Under the pieces are notes generated by a model. That model saw only the letters and a program-made list of their open reading frames with translations, did no database searches and had not been told where the DNA came from. Below, one piece after another: positions 1-9,355 of a DNA stretch of 64,000 bases. The translations under genes and the position numbers were made by a program. This DNA comes from Vibrio tritonius (GTDB lineage Bacteria > Pseudomonadota > Gammaproteobacteria > Enterobacterales > Vibrionaceae), in contig NZ_AP014635.1 of NCBI RefSeq assembly GCF_001547935.1, positions 2,852,001-2,916,000 on the forward strand, given 5' to 3'. Numbering within the stretch: the stretch's first letter is position 1; each line of letters begins with the position of its first letter.

Positions 1-762
1 AATATCCGCTTCTATTTCTTGAGCATAAAAAGAAGGTGCTAGAAAAATCGTTTCAGGATGATAAAGGGAAAATGCATTCATTAACGCAGCGTCATCAAAC
101 TCACCAAGGATATTCGGCTGCAACCCTTGACGATCAAACCATTGGCGCACTTTTCTTCCCATTGCAGTGCGACTACCTGGTACTAGTAATTTCTTGTCCT
201 GTAACAAGTCGGGGAACGTCCCTATCAACTCGGAATTACGGCAAAAAAAGCTCATACGGCTTTCGCCAAGCTTTTTACTATACAAACCAGGGCTTTGACT
301 AGAATCAACAGGGCAATCAGAAAGAATCATATCTAATTTATGCTGCGATAACTGCTCGAGAAGCATTTCATGCGTCGACTCAAAACACCGTAGATGAATT
401 TTCTGCTCAATCGGTATAGTCATCCCCAGTATCTTACTGACAAGGCGTTTGGAGAGTGCGTCAGCGACACCTACATCAAATAACAAGTTAGCTCGTTGAC
501 TGTAATTGACAATATCCATCATCTCATAGCTTAAGCCAAACATTCGGTCTGCATACTTAAACACGAGTTGCCCCAATTCGGTTGGCTCAATACTTCGACC
601 TGTACGTTTGGTCAGTTTTCCATTCATGCGCTCTTCTAATGCTTTTATTTGGCCCGTCACAGTTTGGGGCGTTAAAAACAGAGCATCGGCAGCTTTAGTA
701 ATTGAACCTTGCTTGCAAACCATCCAAAAATAGTAAAGATGGTTATAATTGAGATGTGACAT
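1..762 (-). CDS. nhaR: NhaR, LysR-family Na+-responsive activator (3' end outside window)
   Basis: The reading frame runs from an ATG at 762 leftward off the window edge and gives the first 254 residues of a protein of about 300. The N-terminus ([15 protein letters not shown]) and the following helix-turn-helix ([26 protein letters not shown]) fit NhaR closely. The rest is the LysR substrate-binding fold. In enterobacteria NhaR activates nhaA, the Na+/H+ antiporter gene, in response to Na+. No nhaA gene is visible here, so the target lies outside the window or elsewhere. The gene converges with nothing; it stands alone downstream of thyA and is read in the same direction. The call is good at family level and fairly good at the NhaR level. 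Confidence 0.82.
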   Translation of the reverse strand, partial: MSHLNYNHLYYFWMVCKQGSITKAADALFLTPQTVTGQIKALEERMNGKLTKRTGRSIEPTELGQLVFKYADRMFGLSYEMMDIVNYSQRANLLFDVGVADALSKRLVSKILGMTIPIEQKIHLRCFESTHEMLLEQLSQHKLDMILSDCPVDSSQSPGLYSKKLGESRMSFFCRNSELIGTFPDLLQDKKLLVPGSRTAMGRKVRQWFDRQGLQPNILGEFDDAALMNAFSLYHPETIFLAPSFYAQEIEADI

Positions 763-927
763 TGTATTTATTCCGAAAGTTTTATAACGATCAATATATT
801 CTTCATTTTTTATGCTTATTTCAGAGTATAAACTCAAATAATCAAATTCTAATATAATATGTGATTTAGAATATTTTTAACCATTTTAAATTAATATTAA
901 AAAAGCGCCATCATAGGCGCTTTTTTA
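763..927. other. nhaR-thyA intergenic, AT-rich promoter region
   Basis: An AT-rich gap between the thyA terminator and the nhaR start codon. It must hold the nhaR promoter. I see no clear operator apart from the thyA hairpin at its right end. Confidence 0.4.
899..926 (-). terminator. Intrinsic terminator of the rppH-to-thyA cluster
   Basis: The inverted repeat AAAAAAGCGCC / GGCGCTTTTTT with a 6-nt loop begins 2 nt after the thyA stop. The A run on one side and T run on the other let it work on either strand. On the minus strand it ends the thyA transcript. Confidence 0.85.
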
Positions 928-1779
928 TTAAACAGAAAATGGATATTGAATAGGATCGTGATATTCATATCCAATTACTTCAAAGTCATCTAATGTCACC
1001 CAAGTCTCCAAATCTTCTAATGATTGAATTTTCGGATTGATCTTAAACTGAGGAGCCGCTAATGGTTCACGCTTAAGTTGAACATCACGCATCAACTCCA
1101 ATTGGTCCTCATAAATATGGGCATTCACTATTTTATGGTAAGCCTGCCCCGGTTTTTTACCGGTTATCTGCGCCATGATCGCTAAGAATGCATACACTTG
1201 AACCATATTGAAATTGAGTCCTAGCGGAACATCGCAAGAACGCTGGGTACTATTTAGGTACAAGGTATCACCAAGTAGCGAGAAATGATGACTGTACATG
1301 CATGGGCGCAAGCAACCCATATGAAATTCACCTGGGTTGTAAAAATTGAGGATTTCACCACGGTCGTCAACCCCACGTTTTAAATCATCAACGATTTTAC
1401 GTAATTGGTCGACATGTCCGCCATCAGGCTTAGCCCAAGAACGACCTTGAACGCCATACACGCGTCCCATGTCATCTTCGCCTTTACGAAACGGGTTGTT
1501 TAACCATGCGTCGTTTAAGTTCGCATTAGCATCCCAAGTTTTGGTACCTAGCTTGCGAAAATCTGCCGCGTTATCGTAACCACGAATGTAGCCAAGTAAC
1601 TCAGCCACAGCTGCTTTCCAGAAACTCTTACGAGTAGTGACCAGTGGGAACTGATTCGCTGCGACATCATAAGTCAAATCCGCATTGATAACCGTTAAAC
1701 AGCGTTTACCGGTTCGTTCATTTTCAATCCATTGCCCTTGCTCTACGATTCGCTGGCAGAGATCCAAATACTGTTTCAC
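928..1779 (-). CDS. thyA: Thymidylate synthase
   Basis: Makes dTMP from dUMP with methylene-tetrahydrofolate in the cytoplasm. It is 283 aa, slightly longer than E. coli ThyA (264 aa). The catalytic cysteine is C160 in [10 protein letters not shown]. The dUMP-binding stretch [13 protein letters not shown] follows, and the C-terminus PFSV is close to the PIAV type. The CMYSHH context, in place of the commoner CHAFFQ, marks the sub-type found in some Vibrio. It starts 3 nt after lgt ends, so the two are surely co-transcribed; lgt-thyA is an ancient pairing in gamma-proteobacteria. The terminator follows directly. Confidence 0.96.
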   Translation of the reverse strand: MKQYLDLCQRIVEQGQWIENERTGKRCLTVINADLTYDVAANQFPLVTTRKSFWKAAVAELLGYIRGYDNAADFRKLGTKTWDANANLNDAWLNNPFRKGEDDMGRVYGVQGRSWAKPDGGHVDQLRKIVDDLKRGVDDRGEILNFYNPGEFHMGCLRPCMYSHHFSLLGDTLYLNSTQRSCDVPLGLNFNMVQVYAFLAIMAQITGKKPGQAYHKIVNAHIYEDQLELMRDVQLKREPLAAPQFKINPKIQSLEDLETWVTLDDFEVIGYEYHDPIQYPFSV

Positions 1780-1781
1780 TT

Positions 1782-2603
1782 TTAACCCTTATTTTCTGCT
1801 GTGTTATCTTTGTATACACCACGTTTGTATGACCAAACAATCAAGCAAATACCAATAACTATCATTGGAATTGAGAGAATCTGTCCCATGGAGATAACGC
1901 CATCAAACAGTCCAAGTTGCGGGTCTGGCTGACGGAAGAATTCGATGAAGCTGCGGAATATACCATAAAGCACTAAGAATAGCCCAGAAACAGACCCCAG
2001 CGGGCGAGATCGGCGCACAAAGACATTCAGAACGATCAACATTACAACGCCTTCTAAGAAGAACTCGTATAGCTGTGATGGGTGACGAGGAATAGGACCA
2101 CCACCAGGGAAAATCATCGCCCATGGCACATCCGTTTGACGTCCCCAGAGTTCGCCGTTAATGAAATTACCCATGCGTCCAGCACCCAAGCCAAATGGCA
2201 CTAAAGGAGCAACAAAGTCAGCAATGCTGAAGAATGAACGGTTATGCTTGCGCCCATACCAGAACATAGCGGTGATAACACCAAGTAAACCACCATGGAA
2301 AGACATGCCCCCCGTCCATACTTCAAATAGATACAACGGATTATCAAGGAACAAGCCAAAATTATAGAATAAGACGTAACCAATTCGTCCACCTATAACC
2401 ACCCCCAAGAACCCAGCAAACAATAGGTCGGATACCTGCTCGCGAGTCCAACCACTTCCAGGCTTATCTGCTCGGCGATTAGCCAGCCATAAAGCGAACA
2501 TGAATCCCACTAAATACATAAGCCCATACCAACGGATCGATACAGGGCCAATAGAAAAGATCACAGGATCAAAATTGGGAAAATGAAAATAGTCTTGCGA
2601 CAT
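1782..2603 (-). CDS. lgt: Prolipoprotein diacylglyceryl transferase
   Basis: An inner-membrane enzyme that moves diacylglycerol from phosphatidylglycerol to the lipobox cysteine of prolipoproteins, the first step of lipoprotein maturation. It is 273 aa with about seven membrane segments. Family marks are H103 in MSFHGG and the Lgt signature [14 protein letters not shown] around residues 142-155, including R143. It sits between the TSUP permease gene (33 nt away) and thyA (2 nt away) in one minus-strand cluster. NlpI at 30341 is one of its substrates encoded in this window. Confidence 0.96.
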   Translation of the reverse strand: MSQDYFHFPNFDPVIFSIGPVSIRWYGLMYLVGFMFALWLANRRADKPGSGWTREQVSDLLFAGFLGVVIGGRIGYVLFYNFGLFLDNPLYLFEVWTGGMSFHGGLLGVITAMFWYGRKHNRSFFSIADFVAPLVPFGLGAGRMGNFINGELWGRQTDVPWAMIFPGGGPIPRHPSQLYEFFLEGVVMLIVLNVFVRRSRPLGSVSGLFLVLYGIFRSFIEFFRQPDPQLGLFDGVISMGQILSIPMIVIGICLIVWSYKRGVYKDNTAENKG

Positions 2604-2636
2604 AAATGAAGCTCTCTTTTTGTTAGTCTGTATCCG

Positions 2637-3431
2637 TTATTGCATCATCATTGTAGATGCAACGCACATAAGAAATAGGGAAAACACTCTTTTTAATACA
2701 GCGGATGGTAAACGCACCGCCAGTTTAGCCCCAAACTTTGTGGTCAGCATTGACGTACTAGATATTGCCACTAATGCTGGCAAATACACGTAGCCAATGC
2801 TGTATTTAGGTAATCCTTCCACGTGGATACCATGGAGAATAAACCCCAGCATACCCGAAATTGCGATACCAAAACCGCACACTGCCGAGCATCCCACAGC
2901 TTTACGCATTTCTATACCATGCTTGTTCAGAAATGGGACCGATAACGAACCTCCCCCTATTCCCGCTAAGCTGGAAATAATGCCGATACCACTTCCCCAT
3001 ATTGCCGTAATCCAAGCATTTGGCAGTTCACGATAGGAATGAATACGAATCGAACGATACATTTGTATCGACAACCCAAACACAATCACACCAAACACTT
3101 TAGGCAGATATTGACTGGGGATCCACTCAGCTATCGCAGAACCAAGAAAACCGCCAATTAACACCCCCGGCATGAGCCATTTAACAACGTAAAAATCGAC
3201 GTTACCTAGCTTAAAGTGATTAAATGCAGAAGAAGCGGAGGTCACAATAATAGTGGCCAATGAGGTTGCCAATGCCAAATGCATGACAATATTTGAAGAA
3301 ATGTTGGCATAAGGAAGTAGAAACAGCAGTGAAGGTACAACCACCAGCCCACCTCCAATCCCCAGCAAACCGGCGAGCACCCCGACACATGACCCTAACA
3401 CCAGCATTAGAGCCATCAATTCTATATTCAC
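2637..3431 (-). CDS. TSUP-family (TauE/SafE, DUF81) membrane permease
   Basis: 264 aa and strongly hydrophobic, with about eight membrane segments. The two halves carry the repeated glycine motif of the family (GLLGIGGGLVVVP near residue 21 and SLAGIGGGSLSVPF in the second half). TSUP proteins export or import small sulfur-containing or organic anions; the substrate here cannot be told. The start is a GTG, with GGA spaced 7 nt before it. The gene begins 9 nt after ptsP, so it is in the same transcript. Placement between ptsP and lgt is, as I recall, usual in Vibrio. Confidence 0.85.
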   Translation of the reverse strand: MNIELMALMLVLGSCVGVLAGLLGIGGGLVVVPSLLFLLPYANISSNIVMHLALATSLATIIVTSASSAFNHFKLGNVDFYVVKWLMPGVLIGGFLGSAIAEWIPSQYLPKVFGVIVFGLSIQMYRSIRIHSYRELPNAWITAIWGSGIGIISSLAGIGGGSLSVPFLNKHGIEMRKAVGCSAVCGFGIAISGMLGFILHGIHVEGLPKYSIGYVYLPALVAISSTSMLTTKFGAKLAVRLPSAVLKRVFSLFLMCVASTMMMQ

Positions 3432-3440
3432 ATTCTGTTC

Positions 3441-5684
3441 CTATTTTTTGCCAGCGCGAACAAAGCCAGAAAAACCTTTCTCGTTAAAGTGCGCCAGCAT
3501 CATATTATAAATATCTTTACCATAAGAGTGCAGAAGTGCTTGCTGAGCGAGTTTTTTCAGATCGTTGAGATCTGAATTACGTAGCAAATATTTTATCTTC
3601 GCTACGTTGGATGTATTCATACTTAATGACGTAAATCCGAGCCCAGCCAACAACAACGCTCCCATAGGATCACCTGCTAGCTCACCACAAACACAAGCAG
3701 GAATGCCATTATCATGACAAATCTGCTTAATTTGATTGAGCGCCATAATAACGGAAGGATGCATAGAGTCATAGACATCAGATACACGAGTATTGTTTCT
3801 ATCTACTGCTAATAAATATTGTGTCAAATCATTAGTGCCGACCGAGACAAAATCGATTTTACTCGCAATGCGCGGCAACAGATAAAGCATGGATGGAACT
3901 TCCAGCATGATCCCAACCGGAGGCATCACCACACGAGGATCGACCAAAGCAGCATCTTGATAAGCTTGCTGAATAAGACTTAAAGCGTCATCAAGCTCTT
4001 TGGAATTGGAGATCATCGGCAGCATAATTGCTAAATTTTGATATTCCGCTCCAGCTTTTAACATTGAGCGTAACTGAATTAGAAAAATATCTGGATGATC
4101 TAGCGTGAAGCGAATACCACGCCAGCCCAAAAAGGGGTTGTCCTCTTCGATAGGTAGATAAGGGAGTGGTTTATCTCCACCAACATCGAGCGTCCTCATC
4201 ACTACACGTTTATCTGGATAAGCACTTAATATCGTTTTATACAGCTGAATCTGCTCCTCTTCTGAAGGAAAGCGATGCTGCATAAGAAAAGAAATTTCGG
4301 TGCGATACAAACCGATACCATCAACACCTTGATTAACAGCAACCGATGTTTCACCAGCTAAACCAGCATTAAGCAATAACTCGATACGTTGACCATCTTG
4401 GGTAAAAGCAGGTTCAGAAACCGTTTCGTTGACCATATTGGCCAATTCACGCTCTTCATTGGCTAACGCTTTATACTCACGCAGTACTTGACGGTTAGGA
4501 GTAATAAACAACTTACCGCTATACCCATCAACAATACCGCGTTTGCCATTAAGTTCTTTGAGGTTCAGCTTAACCCCAACAATGGCAGGAATCCCTAAAG
4601 CACGGGATAAAATAGCTGCATGGGAGTTAGCAGCCCCTTCCAAAGAGACGACAGCCAGCAGTTTATCTTTTGGGAGCGTCGCTAAAAGGGATGCAGTCAG
4701 CTCTCGGACTAACAAGATGATGGGTTTTTCGATATTTTGCTGATCGTGCTCAGTGTTGTAGAGAAAATAGAGCAGGCGCTGCCCCAGCTCACGAATATCT
4801 TGAGCCCTCTCTCGCAAGTAGACATCTGACATACGCGCAAATCGGTTGGAATACGCTTCAACCACTTGGCGTAAAGCCCAATCCGCACGATCTCCTTTTT
4901 GCACTTGGTCCTTAAGATCCTTTCTTAACATCGGATCATTAAGTAAGTGAGTGAACAAATCGAAGATCGCCAGTGCCTCTTTATGAATCTCACTGTCGAG
5001 CTTTTTACGCATCTTGCGAAAATCAGCTAACGCACTTTCAATCGCAAGAGTTAGCCACTCTTGCTCGCGTTGCACATCCAAGGTCGAGGCTGGGTATACT
5101 TCTGATAATTGGGGCTGTGTATCATCCCACCAAAACTCACCAATCGCGACCCCCGAAGAGGCAGCAATACCGCTCACTGCTCTCTGCTTCGACAGGAGCC
5201 ATTGTCCCTGCGTTTGAGCATGAGTAACAATGACTGCCAATTGTGCCGCCAACGTGACAAGGAAGGAGACTTCCATTTCACTAAACAAGCGTGGCTTTTT
5301 CTGTTGTACCACCAGCACACCTAGTACCTGCTTACGATGGATAATAGGAGTGCCAAGGAAGGAGTTATAGACCTCCTCCCCTAACTCTTTAAAATATTTA
5401 AAATTAGGGTGTTTTGATGCTTCAGCAATGTTCAACGGCTCTGCTGAGCGTTTAACTAACCCCACCAAACCTTCATCAAAACCGATATGAATTTTATCGC
5501 CTTTGAATTTTAAGCCTTGAGTGGCCATCAACTCGAGTCGTTGTTGCTCTTCATTAGCTAGATAGACAGTACAACAATCTGTACCCATAGCCTCGCATAT
5601 TTGCTTTACAAAAGTATCTAAGGCCAAATACACATCTTCGACCTTTGAGACTTGTTCAACTATGTCCCTTAGCTGAGAAAGCAT
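3441..5684 (-). CDS. ptsP: Enzyme I of the nitrogen PTS (PtsP, EI-Ntr)
   Basis: First phospho-carrier of the nitrogen phosphotransferase system; takes phosphate from PEP and passes it to NPr (PtsO). It is 747 aa, nearly the same as E. coli PtsP (748). An N-terminal GAF domain (about 1-165) is followed by the HPr-binding and phosphohistidine domains, with active H355 in EGAANSHAAILSRALGIP. The C-terminal PEP-binding barrel carries GTNDLTQYLLAVDRNN and CVCGELAGDP. The GAF domain in E. coli senses glutamine. It lies 9 nt after rppH, the conserved rppH-ptsP order. glnK-amtB, another nitrogen unit, is also in the window but far away (58670-60266). Confidence 0.96.
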   Translation of the reverse strand: MLSQLRDIVEQVSKVEDVYLALDTFVKQICEAMGTDCCTVYLANEEQQRLELMATQGLKFKGDKIHIGFDEGLVGLVKRSAEPLNIAEASKHPNFKYFKELGEEVYNSFLGTPIIHRKQVLGVLVVQQKKPRLFSEMEVSFLVTLAAQLAVIVTHAQTQGQWLLSKQRAVSGIAASSGVAIGEFWWDDTQPQLSEVYPASTLDVQREQEWLTLAIESALADFRKMRKKLDSEIHKEALAIFDLFTHLLNDPMLRKDLKDQVQKGDRADWALRQVVEAYSNRFARMSDVYLRERAQDIRELGQRLLYFLYNTEHDQQNIEKPIILLVRELTASLLATLPKDKLLAVVSLEGAANSHAAILSRALGIPAIVGVKLNLKELNGKRGIVDGYSGKLFITPNRQVLREYKALANEERELANMVNETVSEPAFTQDGQRIELLLNAGLAGETSVAVNQGVDGIGLYRTEISFLMQHRFPSEEEQIQLYKTILSAYPDKRVVMRTLDVGGDKPLPYLPIEEDNPFLGWRGIRFTLDHPDIFLIQLRSMLKAGAEYQNLAIMLPMISNSKELDDALSLIQQAYQDAALVDPRVVMPPVGIMLEVPSMLYLLPRIASKIDFVSVGTNDLTQYLLAVDRNNTRVSDVYDSMHPSVIMALNQIKQICHDNGIPACVCGELAGDPMGALLLAGLGFTSLSMNTSNVAKIKYLLRNSDLNDLKKLAQQALLHSYGKDIYNMMLAHFNEKGFSGFVRAGKK

Positions 5685-5693
5685 CTCTTTCGT

Positions 5694-6212
5694 CTATCCT
5701 CTTCGGTTCTTTCGCTTACCTTTTATTTTTCGTTCTTTAAAAGGCATAGCCATCGATGCAAACTCTTTCATTGCTCGACGATAAACATCGCGCTTGAAAG
5801 AAACAACTTGTCGCACTGGGTACCAGTAACTCACCCAACGCCAACCATCAAATTCAGGGGCACTACCGCGTTGCATGTTGATTTTTGACTCTTCACATTC
5901 AAGACGCAGTAAAAACCATTTCTGTTTTTGTCCAATACAGACAGGTTGAGAATCCCAACGTACAAGACGTTTTGGCAATTTATAGCGTAACCAATGCCGA
6001 CTTGTCGCTATGATTTTCACATCTTTTTTCGTCAGACCCACTTCTTCGTAAAGCTCTCGAAACATCGCTTGTTCTGGAGTTTCACCGTCGTCAATTCCAC
6101 CTTGAGGGAATTGCCATGAGTGCTGCCCGTATCGTTTCGCCCAGAATACCTGACCATGGTTGTTACATATCACGATACCAACATTAAGTCGGTAACCATC
6201 GCCATCTATCAC
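5694..6212 (-). CDS. rppH: RNA pyrophosphohydrolase RppH (Nudix)
   Basis: Removes pyrophosphate from the 5' end of mRNA and so triggers RNase E-dependent decay. The Nudix box runs [23 protein letters not shown] at about residues 38-60. The following WLRYKLP and WFLLRL stretches are typical of RppH. I chose the GTG at 6212 (protein [14 protein letters not shown], 172 aa) rather than the in-frame TTG two codons upstream. AGAGG lies 7 nt before the GTG, and E. coli RppH also begins MIDDDGYRPNVGIV. The gene is first in the rppH-ptsP-TSUP-lgt-thyA cluster and divergent from mutH across 645 bases of non-coding DNA. Confidence 0.95.
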   Translation of the reverse strand: MIDGDGYRLNVGIVICNNHGQVFWAKRYGQHSWQFPQGGIDDGETPEQAMFRELYEEVGLTKKDVKIIATSRHWLRYKLPKRLVRWDSQPVCIGQKQKWFLLRLECEESKINMQRGSAPEFDGWRWVSYWYPVRQVVSFKRDVYRRAMKEFASMAMPFKERKIKGKRKNRRG

Positions 6213-6599
6213 TGGCAAACCTCTAGCAAATTCTTAATTATGGTGATTTTTCCACATATCCCCAGCCGGAGCAAACTAACTAGTGTGATAAACACGATAT
6301 TTATGTACGAGAAGGAGAAAAATGTGTGTTTTTTCAGCCCCGGTTAACTTATCAACAATAGAATGAGATACAGAGCACATTTATTCACGTTTTCTGTGAA
6401 TAAGTTTGTGTAGAAGCTGATTTTTCGTTTAAAAACTCATCAAAGAGAACAAAAAAGATCCTACCAAGCCAGGGAGCCACCAGACAAAAACTAAAGTAAA
6501 AACATCAAGTTAAACAATAAAAAGCACATTACCTCACTGAGAGTATAAAAAAGGATCATTCACAAAACAAAATCGAACAAAGATCCACCATTATTGAGG

Positions 6600-6608
6600 T
6601 TATCCACA
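6600..6608 (+). promoter_or_regulatory. Perfect DnaA box TTATCCACA
   Basis: An exact match to the high-affinity DnaA box, 18 bases from a GATC site. It is one of the two perfect boxes in the rppH-mutH cluster. Confidence 0.7.
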
Positions 6609-6720
6609 CACACCTCGATATTGACTCTTAGAAATAACCCGTTTTTGCTCGAATTTGCTACTCAACCCCCTGTTTATCTATACATATCTCTGTTTCTATC
6701 ACCTAGTGCCGTTAATTAAT

Positions 6721-6729
6721 TGTGGATAA
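6721..6729 (-). promoter_or_regulatory. Perfect DnaA box, opposite orientation
   Basis: TGTGGATAA on the plus strand, the exact complement of TTATCCACA. It faces the box at 6600-6608, 112 bases away. GATC sites follow at 6741 and 6773. Confidence 0.7.
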
Positions 6730-6857
6730 CTTTTCTTTGTGATCCCATTTATTCTCAAAGAATTTGGTGTAGGATCTTTTATCCCCAAATGACCTCAAAA
6801 TAAAGGATTCAGTTTCTTGAGGTAACTTGAGTATCGCCAATTGTTGAGAAGATCGTA

Positions 6858-7523
6858 ATGAAACCAGAACCCAAATCCGAACAAGAATTGCTTGAGCGAG
6901 CACGAAGCATTGCAGGAATGAGCTTTGCCGATTTAGCGCAAGAAGCCAACATGACAGTACCTAACGATCTTCGTCGTGATAAAGGCTGGGTAGGACAATT
7001 ACTTGAATGGCACTTAGGGGCAACGGCTGGTAGCAAACCTCAACAAGATTTTGCCGATTTGGGGATTGAGTTAAAGAGCATCCCTATTGGTTATAATGGA
7101 CAACCTTTGGAAACCACTTTTGTTTGTGTCGCACCTTTAACTGGAGTTTACGGACTGACATGGGAGCAAAGCCATGTTCGTAATAAACTGTCAAGAGTGC
7201 TGTGGCTGCCCGTAGAAGGCGAGCGAGATATTCCTTTACCCGATCGTCGAGTCGGAATGCCCCTCATTTGGAGCCCCTCTCCAGAAGAAGAAGCGGAGCT
7301 TAAAGCCGATTGGGAAGAACTGATGGAAATGATCGTTTTAGGACAGTTTGCTGAAATTACAGCAAAGCACGGCGAAGTGTTACAACTTCGCCCTAAAGCC
7401 GCGAATGGAAAAGTACTCACCGAAGCCTATGGTGCGACAGGAAAACCGATTCGGACTCTACCTCGCGGATTTTATCTGCGCACTCAATTTACCGCTCGGA
7501 TTTTGCAGAGAAACTATGTTTGA
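6858..7523 (+). CDS. mutH: DNA mismatch repair endonuclease MutH
   Basis: Nicks the unmethylated strand at hemimethylated GATC sites when activated by MutS and MutL. It is 221 aa, against 229 in E. coli. The catalytic D-(x6)-E-x-K set is D64, E71 and K73 in [14 protein letters not shown]. Other family stretches ([25 protein letters not shown]) are present. The ATG at 6858 has GAGAAG upstream. A GATC site lies 4 bases before the start codon. MutH is limited to Dam-methylating gamma-proteobacteria, so its presence implies Dam methylation in this host. It is divergent from rppH, as in E. coli. Confidence 0.96.
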   Translation: MKPEPKSEQELLERARSIAGMSFADLAQEANMTVPNDLRRDKGWVGQLLEWHLGATAGSKPQQDFADLGIELKSIPIGYNGQPLETTFVCVAPLTGVYGLTWEQSHVRNKLSRVLWLPVEGERDIPLPDRRVGMPLIWSPSPEEEAELKADWEELMEMIVLGQFAEITAKHGEVLQLRPKAANGKVLTEAYGATGKPIRTLPRGFYLRTQFTARILQRNYV

Positions 7524-7572
7524 AAAATCGCAGTAAAAGAACGTAGAGACAAAGCTAAAGGTGTACCCAAAT

Positions 7573-7603
7573 ACCTCAAGAAGTAGCATTAAGAACTTGA
7601 GGT
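7573..7603. repeat. Inverted repeat after mutH, possible terminator
   Basis: ACCTCAAG at 7573-7580 and CTTGAGGT at 7596-7603 form an 8-bp stem around a 15-nt loop, 50 bases after the mutH stop. No long T run follows. A related pair (ACCTCAA / TTGAGGT) sits just upstream of mutH at 6792-6823, so it may belong to an intergenic repeat family rather than be a terminator. Confidence 0.5.
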
Positions 7604-7645
7604 TACTCGGGCACATTAAGCATCAAAGACGACAGGCCACCGATT

Positions 7646-7954
7646 TCAAAAGTCAGTTAAGGGTAATTCCATATCGCTATAGCGCTGCCCTCCAGGAGCT
7701 CCACACTCTTCATAGGGGGTAAAGAGCCGCAAATAAGCATGACTAACACCCTGCTGCCTGAGATGATTTTTCGCTTTATCAAGTGACTGAAAATGTATCA
7801 CCCCTTTTTCATTGCGTAGGGGCTCCATTGTATGTCGATATTCCACTGCAATAGAATATTGTGATAAATCGGCACCGCCCAATACAAATACTCTAGGCTG
7901 ATGTTCTTGGCTCGTATGGTGTATCCATTGATGGAATTGGTTTTGATCCATCAT
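7646..7954 (-). CDS. Small DUF6482-like protein
   Basis: 102 aa, soluble, with no signal peptide or membrane segment. The sequence resembles what I recall of the short DUF6482 proteins of marine gamma-proteobacteria: a central VFVLGGADLSQYSIAVEY, then a lysine-rich helix and a C-terminal YSDMELPL. Function is unknown. The gene is single, lies between mutH and tas on the opposite strand, and has a reasonable purine-rich stretch (GGGGGA) before its ATG. The family name is tentative; that it is a real gene is likely from its length, start and even composition. Confidence 0.6.
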   Translation of the reverse strand: MMDQNQFHQWIHHTSQEHQPRVFVLGGADLSQYSIAVEYRHTMEPLRNEKGVIHFQSLDKAKNHLRQQGVSHAYLRLFTPYEECGAPGGQRYSDMELPLTDF

Positions 7955-8256
7955 ATCCCCCTTGATTGAACTAGTGTGTAGTGGCTTCTACGTCATAAAA
8001 AGGGGTGGGGATCAAAAGTGATCTCTATTTCAGAAAGTCCGAGTATTTTCAAGACACTATCGACGTTTTATCCAGGACAGCGTACAGTCTATAAAGGTGT
8101 CTCAGAACAACCTACTAAGAAACACATATATCCAAAGTCGTTGATGAGTGCGTAAAGAGGCAATAACTCCATAGATTAAGACATAGGTCTCTTGAATCGA
8201 TTCGCTATCTTCACTCTCAATCACTAGGATAACGGCCCTAAAAGCAAGGAAGAGCT
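7955..8256. other. Intergenic region before tas
   Basis: About 300 bases between two divergent genes. It must carry both promoters. I see no strong hairpin, operator or small reading frame with a ribosome-binding site. Confidence 0.4.
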
Positions 8257-9291
8257 ATGCAATACACTAGACTGGCTAATTCGTCTTTAGAGATCAGTAA
8301 ATTGTGTCTTGGCACCATGACCTATGGTGAGCAAAACACGCAAGCAGATGCGTTTCAGCAGTTGGATTACGCACTTGAACGAGGTATTAATTTTATTGAT
8401 ACCGCTGAAATGTATCCAGTGCCACCTAAGACAGAAACTCAAGGAAAAACCGAAGAATTTATTGGTAACTGGTTAGAAAAATCAGGAAAGCGAGAAAAGA
8501 TCATTCTGGCTACCAAAGTTTCTGGTCCAAGCCGAGTTAACCATATTCGCGAAAATATGGCGTTAGACCATCGCAACATTCATCAGGCAGTTGATGACAG
8601 CTTGCGTCGATTGAAAACAGACTATATCGACCTATATCAAGTACATTGGCCACAACGTAATACCAATATGTTTGGTCAACTGAACTACCCGGATCAGGAA
8701 GAAAAAAGTGCGGTGAGTTTGATTGAAACTCTGGAAGCGCTTAACGACATCGTCAAGATGGGGAAAGTGCGTTATATCGGGGTTTCCAATGAAACACCTT
8801 GGGGGCTGATGTCTTATCTTCGTCTTGCAGATAAACATGATCTACCTAAAGTAGTATCGATTCAAAACCCATATAACTTACTCAATCGCACCTACGAAAT
8901 TGGTTTATCAGAAATAAGCTATTACGAGGGCATTCCCCTGCTGGCCTATTCACCAATGGCATTTGGGATCTTAACGGGTAAATATTTAAATGGTGCCAAA
9001 CCGCAAGGTGCTCGCTGCTCTTTGTTTGAGCGCTTTCAACGTTACTTCACACCGCAAGGGATTAAAGCTACCGAAGCTTATGTAAACTTGGCCAGAGAAT
9101 TTAGTCTCGACCCGGCACAAATGGCGCTGGCGTTTGTTAACCAGCGTCCTTTTGTGGGGTCAAACATCATTGGTGCTACCACAATGGAGCAATTAAAAAC
9201 CAATATCGATAGCTTAGACATTACTCTTAATGATGAACTTTTACAGCGCATCGATGAGATTGCGACTGTTTATTCCAATCCGTGCCCTTAG
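8257..9291 (+). CDS. tas: NADP(H)-dependent aldo-keto reductase Tas
   Basis: 344 aa (E. coli Tas 346), an (alpha/beta)8-barrel oxidoreductase of the aldo-keto reductase superfamily. The catalytic tetrad is visible: D48 and Y53 in FIDTAEMYP, K87 in ILATKVSG, and the histidine in YQVHWPQRN. The C-terminal cofactor segment contains IIGATTMEQL. GGAAGAG precedes the ATG. In E. coli tas also lies a few genes from mutH, and that neighbourhood supports the name. The physiological substrate is not known; E. coli tas was found as a suppressor in tyrosine auxotrophy. Confidence 0.88.
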   Translation: MQYTRLANSSLEISKLCLGTMTYGEQNTQADAFQQLDYALERGINFIDTAEMYPVPPKTETQGKTEEFIGNWLEKSGKREKIILATKVSGPSRVNHIRENMALDHRNIHQAVDDSLRRLKTDYIDLYQVHWPQRNTNMFGQLNYPDQEEKSAVSLIETLEALNDIVKMGKVRYIGVSNETPWGLMSYLRLADKHDLPKVVSIQNPYNLLNRTYEIGLSEISYYEGIPLLAYSPMAFGILTGKYLNGAKPQGARCSLFERFQRYFTPQGIKATEAYVNLAREFSLDPAQMALAFVNQRPFVGSNIIGATTMEQLKTNIDSLDITLNDELLQRIDEIATVYSNPCP

Positions 9292-9327
9292 CGTGTCATT
9301 TAACACTAAGAACTCAAAAACTTATCA

Positions 9328-9349
9328 GGGGGAAGCATTACCTTCCCCC
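9328..9349. terminator. Hairpin between tas and the DUF1127-like gene
   Basis: GGGGGAAG / CTTCCCCC around a 6-nt loop, placed between two convergent genes. The T run is short on both strands, so it would be a modest terminator for either one. Confidence 0.6.
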
Positions 9350-9355
9350 TTAACA

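Larger units (their letters stand above)
6213..6857. other. Non-coding rppH-mutH region with DnaA boxes and GATC sites (DARS2-like)
   Basis: 645 bases without a convincing gene. Exact or consensus DnaA boxes (TTWTNCACA) are at 6248-6256 (+, TTTTCCACA), 6395-6403 (-, TGTGAATAA), 6600-6608 (+, TTATCCACA) and 6721-6729 (-, TGTGGATAA). One-mismatch boxes are at 6381-6389, 6556-6564 and 6749-6757. Six Dam GATC sites fall at 6457, 6554, 6582, 6741, 6773 and 6851, several times chance density. E. coli carries the DnaA-reactivating sequence DARS2 beside mutH, so by position and content this is probably its counterpart. The rppH and mutH promoters must also lie here. Function is inferred. Confidence 0.6.

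Noticed and set aside
36..302. Plus-strand 88-codon frame at the left edge
   Set aside because: It is antisense to nhaR, which has clear LysR features on the other strand.
6213..6857. Main replication origin (oriC) or the chromosome 2 trigger site crtS
   Set aside because: DnaA boxes and GATC sites are suggestive, but genes that flank oriC in Vibrio (mnmG, mioC, rsmG) are absent and no clear AT-rich 13-mer array is seen. As I recall, crtS lies elsewhere on chromosome 1, and I cannot recognise its motif here.
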